A stretch of 51,897 nt of DNA from Defluviitaleaceae bacterium (lineage in GTDB: Bacteria > Bacillota > Clostridia > Lachnospirales > WRAA01): contig WRAW01000009.1 in the NCBI GenBank assembly GCA_009780015.1, positions 1-51,897 on the forward strand, given 5' to 3'. Both the position numbers and the translations under genes were made by a program. The notes beneath the pieces were generated by a model. The model saw nothing but the letters and a program-made list of their open reading frames with translations. It had not been told where the DNA came from and did no database searches. Of this stretch, positions 43,682-51,698 are shown in pieces (position 1 is the first letter of the stretch; each line of letters opens with the position of its first letter).

Positions 43682-45603
43682 TACCGTACCTCCGACCCGT
43701 CGGCGATGTCGCCGTCCAGGGATATAAGGGTAAGCTCGGTATCTCCTTCGGTAGACGCGGCAAGAAGCATTCCCTGGCTCATCTGCCCCATCAGCTTGGC
43801 GGGCTTGAGGTTGGTCACGACGACTACCTTCTTTCCGACCATCTCTTCCGGTGTATAGAACTTTCCGATGCCGGAAAGTATTTGACGTGTCTCATCGCCG
43901 ACCTTTACCTGTGACTTGAGGAGCTTGTCCGACTTTTTTACACGCTCGCAGGCCAGAACTACGCCTACCTTTAGTTCGACCTTTGCGAATTCATCAATGG
44001 TAATCTCGCCGGACTCTTCGGGCTCCGTCTTTTGCGCGCCGCCCGAGATGCCCGTAAGTTCTTCAAGCTCTTTCTTGAGCTCAAGGCGCGGGAAGAGCGT
44101 AGCGCCTTTTGTGATGCTTACTGTGTGCGGAAGCTTTCCGAACTCCTTGGCGCTGTCCCATGTGAATATGCCGCTCATATTTAGCTGGCGGCGAATCTCC
44201 GGCGAAGTACCCGGCATGAAAGGTTCTATTAATATAGAAGTAACACGTAACGATTCGGTCATGTTATACAGCACGCGGGCCAGGGTAGGGTGGTTGGCCT
44301 GATCTTTGACCAGCACCCAGGGCTGAGTTTCATCGGCATATTTGTTTATGCGGCTGACGAACGACCATATAGAGGATAAGGCTTCGTGAGGGGCAAATGC
44401 GTCCATGTGTTTTTCCACTGCTTCCGCTGTTTCGCGGGCCATTGCGATTATTTCGGATTCATGCGGAGTGTCAGTTTGTTCTGCCGGGAGTACGCCCCCG
44501 AAGTACTTCTCGATCATACCGACCGTGCGTGAAAGCAGGTTGCCAAGGTCGTTAGCTAGGTCGGCGTTGATTCGGTTTACAAGTATCTCGTTTGTGAAGT
44601 TGCCGTCTTGGCCAAAGGAGAACTCGCGCAGGATAAAGTAGCGCAACGCGTCCGCGCCATAGCGTCCCGCAAGCACTACGGGGTCAACAACATTACCGAT
44701 TGACTTGCTCATTTTTGCGTTGTTGAACACAATCCAGCCGTGTCCAAATATCTTCTTGGGAAGAGGCTCGCCAAGCGCCATCAGAATTGCAGGCCAAATT
44801 ATGGAATGGAAACGCACAATTTCCTTTGCCATAAGATGAACGTCGGCGGGCCAATATTTTTTGTATTCCGATTCGTCGTCGGACATGTAGCCCAGTGCCG
44901 TGATGTAGTTCGACAGGGCGTCGATCCAGACATATACTACATGTCCGGGGTCGAACTCTACCGGTACTCCCCACTTATGAGATGTGCGCGTCACAGACAG
45001 GTCTTCCAGGCCGTTCTGCATGAAGCCCATCATCTCATTGTAGCGCGAAACCGGCTCAACGAACTCCGGGTTATCCTTGTAGTGTTTGATAAGCGCGTCC
45101 TGATACTTCGACAGGCGGAAGAAATAGCTCTCTTCCTCGAGAGTTTCCACCGGGCGTTTGCAGTCCGGGCAGTTGCCGTCAACAAGCTGCAGCTTTGTAA
45201 AGTATGATTCGCACGGCGTACAGTAAGCGCCGCTGTAAGTGCTCTTGTAAATATCGCCTTGGTCGTAAAGCTTCCTGAATATCTTTGCGACGGCGCGGAC
45301 ATGGTAGTCGTCCGTCGTTCTGATGAATATGTCGTTTTCGATGTTCATCAGCTTCCATAGCTCCAGCACGCCCTTGACGATTTCGTCGACATGCTCCTTA
45401 GGGGTACAGCCTTTTTCAGAGGCTACGCGCTCAATCTTCTGGCCGTGTTCGTCGGTTCCGGTAAGAAACTTGACGTCGTAACCGCGCGCTTTCTTGTATC
45501 GCGCAAGCGCGTCGGCTGCCACGGTGGTATATGTGTGACCGATGTGGAACTTGTCGTTGGGAAAATATATAGGCGTGGTCAGATAGAATGTAGGTTTGCT
45601 CAT
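43681..45603 (-). CDS. metG: Methionyl-tRNA synthetase
   Basis: A 640-aa class I synthetase with the HIGH motif (FHIGHTYTTVAADAL), the KMSKS loop (AKMSKSIGNVVDP), a Cys4 zinc knuckle (YCTPCESYF and CPDCKR) and a C-terminal tRNA-binding EMAP-like domain (FAKVELKVGVVLACERVKKS, then LKSQVKVGDETRQILSGIGK). It is followed directly by tatD and preceded by a small FlgN-like gene. Confidence 0.96.
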   Translation of the reverse strand: MSKPTFYLTTPIYFPNDKFHIGHTYTTVAADALARYKKARGYDVKFLTGTDEHGQKIERVASEKGCTPKEHVDEIVKGVLELWKLMNIENDIFIRTTDDYHVRAVAKIFRKLYDQGDIYKSTYSGAYCTPCESYFTKLQLVDGNCPDCKRPVETLEEESYFFRLSKYQDALIKHYKDNPEFVEPVSRYNEMMGFMQNGLEDLSVTRTSHKWGVPVEFDPGHVVYVWIDALSNYITALGYMSDDESEYKKYWPADVHLMAKEIVRFHSIIWPAILMALGEPLPKKIFGHGWIVFNNAKMSKSIGNVVDPVVLAGRYGADALRYFILREFSFGQDGNFTNEILVNRINADLANDLGNLLSRTVGMIEKYFGGVLPAEQTDTPHESEIIAMARETAEAVEKHMDAFAPHEALSSIWSFVSRINKYADETQPWVLVKDQANHPTLARVLYNMTESLRVTSILIEPFMPGTSPEIRRQLNMSGIFTWDSAKEFGKLPHTVSITKGATLFPRLELKKELEELTGISGGAQKTEPEESGEITIDEFAKVELKVGVVLACERVKKSDKLLKSQVKVGDETRQILSGIGKFYTPEEMVGKKVVVVTNLKPAKLMGQMSQGMLLAASTEGDTELTLISLDGDIADGSEVR

Positions 45604-45614
45604 TTGTTCCTCCG

Positions 45615-46079
45615 TCAGCTTTTCTTATTCCTTTTCTTGTCGTGGGACTTGTACTGTTTTAACAATTGCTGTTTCGACACTTCGTTGACACTTCGCTGAG
45701 GCTGCTTGGCGCGCACGCTTGCGATGCGTTCGAGGTTGCGGTTTTCGGTAAGGCGGATTTTTGTGTCCAGTTCGGTTACGGTCATGATCTGATCCTGCAA
45801 GCCCCGGATCACATTCTTGTTTTCATTGCCGACGAGATTGAAGTCGGAGCCTATCTCATCGAACATTTTCTGGAACAACGCGTCTGTGGCGACGACTTCA
45901 TCCACCAGAACCTGCTTTTCAGCGCCCATGCCTATGAAGAGTTTGTCGTACTCCTCATTACGTTCGGCGGACAAGATGGCCTCTTGATTTTCGCAAATTG
46001 TCAGTATTTGTGTGAGCAGACCTTTTTTCTTTACGATGAGGTCTAACAATATATTCAGTTTAGAAATGTTGGACTGCAT
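45615..46079 (-). CDS. FlgN-like export chaperone
   Basis: A 154-aa helical protein (MQSNISKLNILLDLIVKKKG, TQILTICENQEAILSAERNE, TVTELDTKIRLTENRNLERI) with a heptad-like pattern and a Lys-rich tail, resembling FlgN, the chaperone for hook-filament junction proteins. The similarity is mainly in size and helical layout, so confidence is moderate. ATG 46079 is preferred. It sits between tyrS and metG, which is unusual for a flagellar gene. Confidence 0.6.
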   Translation of the reverse strand: MQSNISKLNILLDLIVKKKGLLTQILTICENQEAILSAERNEEYDKLFIGMGAEKQVLVDEVVATDALFQKMFDEIGSDFNLVGNENKNVIRGLQDQIMTVTELDTKIRLTENRNLERIASVRAKQPQRSVNEVSKQQLLKQYKSHDKKRNKKS

Positions 46080-46095
46080 ACGCCACCCCCGAACG

Positions 46096-47331
46096 TTATT
46101 CGGATACAATCACTTTATGGTATACCTTCTTGCCTTTCTGCAACATTACAGCGCCGTCGGTCAAGGCTGATTCATCGACGACATGGTCAATGGATTCAAT
46201 CTTCTGATCGTTAATGCGCAGGCCGCCTTGTTCGATAAGGCGGCGGCTCTCGGACTTGCTTGGCGTCAAACCGGTCGTGACAAGCAGGTCGGCAACGTTG
46301 ATACCGGTCGCAAGAGTCACACGTGTGACGGTGGTGGCGGGTATATCTCCGCCGGGGCCTTCGCCGCTGAACAGCGCCTTCGCCGCCGCGAGCGCTCCGT
46401 CCGCCGCTTCTTTGCTGTGTACGATCTTGGTGACTTCGTAGGCAAACCTTTCCTTGGCATGATTCAATGCCGCGCCGCCTTCGCTTGTCAGACGGTCAAT
46501 TTCGTCCAGCGGCAGGAAGGTTAACAGGCACAGGGATTGGCGAACATCCGCGTCGTCTATGTTGCGGAAGTATTGGAAGAATTCATATGGAGACGTCTTG
46601 GACGCGTCCAGCCAAACCGAACCGGCCTGTGTCTTGCCCATTTTCTGGCCGGAGCTTGTCTGCAGCAGTTTAAACGTCAATCCATAAGCCGAACCGCTGT
46701 CAACTCTGCGTACCAATTCGACCCCTGCCAGTATGTTGGCCCATTGGTCGGAGCCTCCGCACTGCAGCGTACAGCCAAATTCTCTGTACTGATACAGGAA
46801 GTCATAAGCCTGGAGTGTCATGTAGCTAAGCTCGAAGAAGTTGAGTCCTTGTTCCATGCGTGTCTTGTATGTTTCCGCGCTCAGCATCCGGTTGATCGGA
46901 AAGTGTATGCCATACTCGCGCACAAAGTCAAGATAGTTGAGCGGGCGCAGCCAGTCTCCGTTGTTGACCAGCATCGCCTTGCCGTCGGAAAAATCAATAA
47001 AGTGCGACATCTGCTTTTGAATCCTGGCTATGTTAGAATCGATTTCGTCAAGGGTCATTACACGGCGCATGTCGTTGCGCCCCGTGGTGTCGCCGACCAT
47101 TCCGGTGCCGCCGCCCATCAGAGCTATAGGTTTGTGTCCCATCCTCTGCATCTGTGACATGGCCATAAGCGTCAGAAGATGTCCCACATGCAGACTGTCC
47201 GCCGTAGGATCATACCCAATGTAGAAAGTAACCGAACCTGCTCCAAAAGCCTGGCGTAGTTCGTCCTGGTGTGTGACGGCGTCGATGTAGCCGCGCTGTT
47301 CTAAAATATCGTACACATTTGTGCTGCCCAT
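46096..47331 (-). CDS. tyrS: Tyrosyl-tRNA synthetase
   Basis: A 411-aa class I synthetase with a HIGH variant (LHVGHLLTLM), the tyrosine pocket (YDFLYQYREFGCTLQCGGSD), the KMSKS-type loop GQKMGKTQAGSVW and a C-terminal S4-type RNA-binding domain (SKSESRRLIEQGGLRINDQK). ATG 47331 follows GGGAGGACAG. No T-box leader was found upstream; that stretch instead holds two palindromic elements. One GTCACACGTGTGAC copy lies inside the gene. Confidence 0.95.
   Translation of the reverse strand: MGSTNVYDILEQRGYIDAVTHQDELRQAFGAGSVTFYIGYDPTADSLHVGHLLTLMAMSQMQRMGHKPIALMGGGTGMVGDTTGRNDMRRVMTLDEIDSNIARIQKQMSHFIDFSDGKAMLVNNGDWLRPLNYLDFVREYGIHFPINRMLSAETYKTRMEQGLNFFELSYMTLQAYDFLYQYREFGCTLQCGGSDQWANILAGVELVRRVDSGSAYGLTFKLLQTSSGQKMGKTQAGSVWLDASKTSPYEFFQYFRNIDDADVRQSLCLLTFLPLDEIDRLTSEGGAALNHAKERFAYEVTKIVHSKEAADGALAAAKALFSGEGPGGDIPATTVTRVTLATGINVADLLVTTGLTPSKSESRRLIEQGGLRINDQKIESIDHVVDESALTDGAVMLQKGKKVYHKVIVSE
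46316..46329. promoter_or_regulatory. GTCACACGTGTGAC palindrome, copy 2 (inside tyrS)
   Basis: The same 14-bp palindrome inside the tyrS coding sequence (VTRVTLAT region). Being coding, it may be passive, but three identical copies in 5.7 kb are far beyond chance. Confidence 0.5.
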
Positions 47332-47367
47332 ATATACTGTCCTCCCTTGCAATTGCTGTTATAGTTA

Positions 47368-47460
47368 GAACCCATCCTCAATAAATTCAACATCGCCTTG
47401 ACACGCCTTGACGCCGCCAATTCGCGCCAAATCGACGTTGGATTATTAAGGATGTGTTCC
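47368..47460. repeat. Short palindromic element G, about 93 bp
   Basis: Ends GAACCCATCCTCAATAAATT and the near-complement of GGAACACATCCTTAATAAT, flanked by TTA on the left and TAA on the right. It contains a short core with CGCCAATTCGCGCCAAAT. It is shorter than the other members and lies directly upstream of tyrS. Confidence 0.6.
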
Positions 47461-47513
47461 TAATTCTCCCCAATTAGCAGGCGAGTGATAACAAAAGACT
47501 CCCACGGATATTA

Positions 47514-47676
47514 GAGCCTGTTTAATATCTTTTCACCATTGTCTTGGCGGCTGATTTTCCGCCCTTCGTCGTCACTTCCTTCTAGCGTACCTTCTAGGTA
47601 CGCGTCGTCGTCAGCTCCTAGAATGGCGAAAAATCAGGCTCGCCAATCCAACGGCAAAAAGATATTAAACAGACTC
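47514..47676. repeat. Palindromic element E, 163 bp, with TTA target duplication
   Basis: Ends GAGCCTGTTTAATATCTTTT and the near-complement, flanked by TTA on both sides (47511-47513 and 47677-47679). The reverse strand reads GATTTTTCGCCATTCTAGGA, GCTGACGACGACGCG, the hairpin GCGTACC/GGTACGC, then AAGGAAGTGACGACGA and GGCGGAAAATCAGCC. It is one of the clearest copies of the core. The 5' end GAGCCTG with TNA flanks resembles IS5-family (IS1031-type) termini. Confidence 0.88.
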
Positions 47677-47731
47677 TTAGGGAGTCGCGGTTAAGAATAT
47701 AGTATCAGACCATGTGGAATTTTGCAAGCGA

Positions 47732-48556
47732 TTATTTGTACTTATCCTCGAGGCCGCACATCCACGATCCGAGCATTATTCCAAGGATAGCCGCCCCGCC
47801 GCATAGCAGCCCGCCCAAGCCGACATAGTCGAAGTTAACCGGCACAATCATAAGAGTGGAGGCAATCACGAAGCCGATAATCGCGTGGAAGAGCATTGAG
47901 TACGCGTGCCTAAAAAGAAAGGCCATCAGCCGGGAGAGCAGCAGCACCGTCAGCACAGCCCCGGCCAGGAAAGGGACTATAACGCCTAAGTCCAAGTTGG
48001 CGATGCCTTGCGTAAGGGGCGCGTACATCTGGAGAAATAACAGCAGGTTGGACGAGCTAAGCCCTGGTACTATCGAACTAAGCCCAATTATACCTCCGGC
48101 CAAGACCCAGGTATATGTATTCAGCGGAATCGCGTCGCCGACGCTTCGTGACACATAGTCAAGAAATGCCAGCGCGCCAAACAGGCATAATATCAGCATG
48201 GCCAGATGGTTGCTTCCCCGTCCGTGCGCTCCGGCCTTCCTCCATAGAGTAGGCAGCGTGCCGACTATACAGCCGATGAAGAACCAAATTAACTGCACTT
48301 CCGCAACCTCGAAGAAGAAGCTAAGGAACACGGCGAATATAAATACGCCGCCGACGCCGCCAATCCCTACAGGCAGGAAGAAGAAGAAATTGGCCTTGAA
48401 GTCACGGGTGATGTTGGCAAGAAACATTATCATACGCTCGTACAGTCCGAATACGGCGGCAAGCGCCCCGCCGCTGATGCCGGGCAGGATGAAGCCCGAG
48501 CCGATGAATATCCCTTTGAGCAGGCGTATGAACCAGGACGCCAGAGTATCGTTCAT
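47732..48556 (-). CDS. DUF368 integral membrane protein
   Basis: A 274-aa polytopic membrane protein (LLKGIFIGSGFILPGISGGA, FFLPVGIGGVGGVFIFAVFL, LAGGIIGLSSIVPGLSSSNL) of the DUF368 family, with proposed roles in undecaprenyl-phosphate flipping. The repeated PGISGG/PGLSSS motif is family-typical. ATG 48556 has AGGAGGT seven bases upstream and is preferred over the longer frame to 48595. Confidence 0.85.
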   Translation of the reverse strand: MNDTLASWFIRLLKGIFIGSGFILPGISGGALAAVFGLYERMIMFLANITRDFKANFFFFLPVGIGGVGGVFIFAVFLSFFFEVAEVQLIWFFIGCIVGTLPTLWRKAGAHGRGSNHLAMLILCLFGALAFLDYVSRSVGDAIPLNTYTWVLAGGIIGLSSIVPGLSSSNLLLFLQMYAPLTQGIANLDLGVIVPFLAGAVLTVLLLSRLMAFLFRHAYSMLFHAIIGFVIASTLMIVPVNFDYVGLGGLLCGGAAILGIMLGSWMCGLEDKYK

Positions 48557-48590
48557 TATGAGACCTCCTGATATAGCTAAAATCTTCCAT

Positions 48591-48604
48591 GTCACACGTG
48601 TGAC
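48591..48604. promoter_or_regulatory. GTCACACGTGTGAC palindrome, copy 3
   Basis: The same 14-bp palindrome, containing the TGA stop of the MATE gene and lying 35 bases before the DUF368 start, so it could be an operator for the downstream gene. Confidence 0.6.
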
Positions 48605-49980
48605 GTTACCAAATCTTCCCTGGGCAGTTTGCGCCTATCCCACAAAAACCAGAGTAGCATTATCGTGCCGCGCATAGCGGCGCCGATTGTGACAGCCCAC
48701 CATATGCCGAAAAGTCCAAGCGGAGTAGTGCTGAGAATGTAGGCAAGAACCACGCGGGAAGAGTTGCATGCAATGCTGACAATCGAGGGCTTGAATGTAA
48801 CGCCGCGGCCGCGGAAGCACGCCGCCATAGCGCCCTCGATAGACTGCGGAATCTGAGATACTGCTAGTATACGCAGCAAAACGCCGCCAAGAACAATTTC
48901 TTCAGGCTCGCGCAGGAACAGACCGATAAGAGGTTCGGCAAATATAAATATGAACACGCTGACAAGAAGACCCCATATGCTCATGGAGGCCAAAGCCGTC
49001 TTAAATCCCTTGTGTATGCGGCTCCACTTGCCCGCGCCGAAGTTCTGGCCGACAAAGGCCGTCATCGCCGAACCAAAGCCCGCGCCCACCAGCCAGCTAA
49101 GCGCCTCAATCTGGAATGCGACGCGCTGAGCCGCCATGGGGGCTACACCCCATACCGCCACCATACGCGCGATAATCATGCCGAAGCTAGACATAACCAT
49201 TGTTTCAACAGCAACGGGAAAACCCCAGCGGAATATGTCGCGCGCTTCCTTGCGCCCCGGTTTGGCAAGCATGGAAAAGCTTTCATACGGGCGGTTCTTA
49301 TGTTTTTTGATTGCCAGTACGAACAATCCAAACTCGATGAGCCTCGCTATAATCGTCGCGTATGCGGCGCCGGCCACGCCAAGACCTGCGCCGAATATCA
49401 GTATAGGGTCAAGTACTATGTTGGCCACGAGGCCGGTGCATTGTACAACAAAGGGAAGGCGGGTATTGCCGTATCCGGCAAAGCTCCCGGCAATTACTCC
49501 GCTTGCGTACATAAACGGAATACTGAACCCTGATATAGCTAAGTACAACTGAGCGTCAAGCACAACTTGGTCGTTTGGTATGTTGAAGAAACTCACAAGA
49601 GGAACCCGCGCAAATATCATAAACGAACCGAAGGCAACGCCCAGCGCCAGCGCCATCCACAGTCCCGCCTGAGAATAGCCCCGCGCCGCATCAAGATTAC
49701 CAAGCCCTACGTTCTGGGAAACGCCGATCTCCGTGCCGATACGCACCATCAGCATAAGGCCCATGCTCATCCACAAAAACATCCCGGCCGTGCTCGAAGC
49801 CACCACAGCGTCGCTGCTAAGCATACCAAGCCAGAATATGTCCGCCAATGTATATGCCATAATCATAAACTGCCCGGCCATTACCGGCAGCGACACAAAC
49901 AGCAGCTTGCGAAATATATCCCCCTGAGTAAGGTCGTACCGCTGTGAAGCCGCACCGCCCACCCTCTTAGATGTAGCCAT
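48592..49980 (-). CDS. MATE-family efflux transporter
   Basis: A 462-aa, about 12-segment MATE exporter driven by Na+ or H+. YTLADIFWLGMLSSDAVVAS, MSMGLMLMVRIGTEIGVSQN, FRWGFPVAVETMVMSSFGMI, MAACFRGRGVTFKPSIVS are typical. Substrate unknown; could be drugs or toxic metabolites. AAGGAG precedes ATG 49980; the longer frame to 50043 adds a doubtful N-terminus. The stop codon lies in copy 3 of the palindrome. Confidence 0.9.
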   Translation of the reverse strand: MATSKRVGGAASQRYDLTQGDIFRKLLFVSLPVMAGQFMIMAYTLADIFWLGMLSSDAVVASSTAGMFLWMSMGLMLMVRIGTEIGVSQNVGLGNLDAARGYSQAGLWMALALGVAFGSFMIFARVPLVSFFNIPNDQVVLDAQLYLAISGFSIPFMYASGVIAGSFAGYGNTRLPFVVQCTGLVANIVLDPILIFGAGLGVAGAAYATIIARLIEFGLFVLAIKKHKNRPYESFSMLAKPGRKEARDIFRWGFPVAVETMVMSSFGMIIARMVAVWGVAPMAAQRVAFQIEALSWLVGAGFGSAMTAFVGQNFGAGKWSRIHKGFKTALASMSIWGLLVSVFIFIFAEPLIGLFLREPEEIVLGGVLLRILAVSQIPQSIEGAMAACFRGRGVTFKPSIVSIACNSSRVVLAYILSTTPLGLFGIWWAVTIGAAMRGTIMLLWFLWDRRKLPREDLVTSHV

Positions 49981-49993
49981 ACAAAAATACTCC

Positions 49994-50020
49994 TTAGAAC
50001 CTATTCTCAATATGTAGATG
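49994..50020. repeat. Solo end related to the palindromic elements (H)
   Basis: TTA followed by GAACCTATTCTCAATATG, very like the left end of element C (GAACCTGTATTCAATATG). I see no matching opposite end, so it is probably a decayed or partial copy. The adjacent AAGGAG serves as the MATE RBS. Confidence 0.4.
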
Positions 50021-50183
50021 CCTTTCAAAGGCAAAAAATACACCAGGTTATTATTTCACACAAAAGGAAGCGTGTCAATACAGCCGCAAAATATTCACAG
50101 TCAGTTTCAAAAGCATAGGAGAATATTTTACGGCGCCGGCGGGAGAATATAGCTTACAAGGTCGTAATATATGGAGACAATAT

Positions 50184-51698
50184 ATGCAGACAATTTCGAC
50201 AAATATAGAAGCAAACATAGCCGTGCTGGAGAAGCTCTTCACGGACTGCGGAGACGTGGTGAAGCGGAAGTTCAGCGTGGGATCGCGTACGTCGAACGTT
50301 TTGTACATGATATATCTCGACAACCTGGTAGATCGGGACACCATCGAGAGAAGAATCATTGAGCCGATTGTAAGGTCGGGCTGGAGGGGGGAAGACGCCG
50401 GAAACCTAAACATGCTTGAGTACCTGTCAAATGGTGGAATTACCACTGTGGACTTTTCGCAAACTCAAGATTTTGCGGAAATGGTGGACGCGGTGCTCAG
50501 CGGCGACACGGCGTTGTTTGTGGACGGGTACTCGGGGGGGCTGGTAGTCTCGACAAAGGGCTGGCCCAACCGCGGCGTACAGTCGGCCGAGACGGAGGTT
50601 GTGGTACAAGGCTCGAAGGAAGCGTTTTCAGAGACGTTTCGTATCAACACGGTGCTGATACGCCGACGTATCCGTGACACACGTCTAAAGCTCAAGCAGA
50701 TGTACATTGGCGAACGGAGCAAGACCAGCGTGGGAATTATGTACATGGACGATATCGTGCGCCACGACATTTTGGAGGAGCTCGAGAAGCGGCTCAACAG
50801 CATCGAGATAGACGCGTTGCTGGACGTGGGGTACGTCGAGCAGATGACCGCCGACGACTGGTTGTCGCCGTTTCCGCAATATCAGACGACGGAGAGACCC
50901 GACAAAGCGGCGGCGGCCATATTGGAAGGGCGCATAGTGGTGGTCGTCGACAACTCGCCGTTCGTGCTTATACTTCCGACTACGCTCAACTCGATGATGC
51001 AGGCTGCCGAGGACTACTATCAAGGCTGGGAGATGATGTCCGCCACCAGGATACTTCGATATATGGCAGTCTTTATGGGACTGTCGCTTCCCGCGCTGTA
51101 TATCGCAATCGCGGTCTACCATCCGTCCATGCTTCCTACGCTCTTGATACACAAGCTGGCCGAAGCGCGGCGCGACGTTCCGTTTCCCGCGACTCTCGAA
51201 ATAATCCTTATGGATTTCGCGTTTGAGCTGCTCCGCGAGGCCGGGGTGCGCCTGCCAAGCGCCATTGGCGGCACTATAGGCATTGTCGGCGGACTGATTA
51301 TCGGCCAGGCGGCCGTCGAGGCCGGGCTTGTTTCACCGATAGTCGTCATCGTTGTGGCGGTTACGGGCATCAGCACGTTTGTCATTCCAAGCTTCCGGCT
51401 TGTCAACGGCTTCCGCCTCATGAAGTACGTGCTCATATTTTTCGCGTCGATACTTGGGCTGTTCGGGTTCTGGATAGGCTTCCTGATCGTGTTACTGCAT
51501 CTATCGGCGCTCAAGTCATACGGTATACCATATATGTTCCCATACGTCGCCGGCGAGGTCAACCGTTACGCCGATTACAAGGACACGATTGTACGCGCTC
51601 CGCTGTTCATGATGAAGAAGCCCCCGCTGTTCGCGAATCCGCTTTCGGGCAAGCGTCTGCAGGGTCGGCACAACGGCAAGGTGCGGTCGAAGGAATAA
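50184..51698 (+). CDS. Spore germination protein, GerA-type A subunit
   Basis: A 504-aa GerAA-family protein of the inner spore membrane, part of a germinant receptor. The N-terminal soluble domain includes FSVGSRTSNVLYMIYLDNLV and DGYSGGLVVSTKGWPNRGVQ. The membrane domain has PALYIAIAVYHPSMLPTLLI, PFPATLEIILMDFAFELLRE and GGTIGIVGGLIIGQAAVEAG. The partner B and C subunits are not in the window (they may lie to the right). GGAGA precedes the ATG. This gene is the best evidence that the organism forms endospores. Its TAA stop directly borders element F. Confidence 0.92.
   Translation: MQTISTNIEANIAVLEKLFTDCGDVVKRKFSVGSRTSNVLYMIYLDNLVDRDTIERRIIEPIVRSGWRGEDAGNLNMLEYLSNGGITTVDFSQTQDFAEMVDAVLSGDTALFVDGYSGGLVVSTKGWPNRGVQSAETEVVVQGSKEAFSETFRINTVLIRRRIRDTRLKLKQMYIGERSKTSVGIMYMDDIVRHDILEELEKRLNSIEIDALLDVGYVEQMTADDWLSPFPQYQTTERPDKAAAAILEGRIVVVVDNSPFVLILPTTLNSMMQAAEDYYQGWEMMSATRILRYMAVFMGLSLPALYIAIAVYHPSMLPTLLIHKLAEARRDVPFPATLEIILMDFAFELLREAGVRLPSAIGGTIGIVGGLIIGQAAVEAGLVSPIVVIVVAVTGISTFVIPSFRLVNGFRLMKYVLIFFASILGLFGFWIGFLIVLLHLSALKSYGIPYMFPYVAGEVNRYADYKDTIVRAPLFMMKKPPLFANPLSGKRLQGRHNGKVRSKE

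Noticed and set aside
47332-47731. T-box leader upstream of tyrS
   Set aside because: No T-box consensus sequence found; the region is two palindromic elements.
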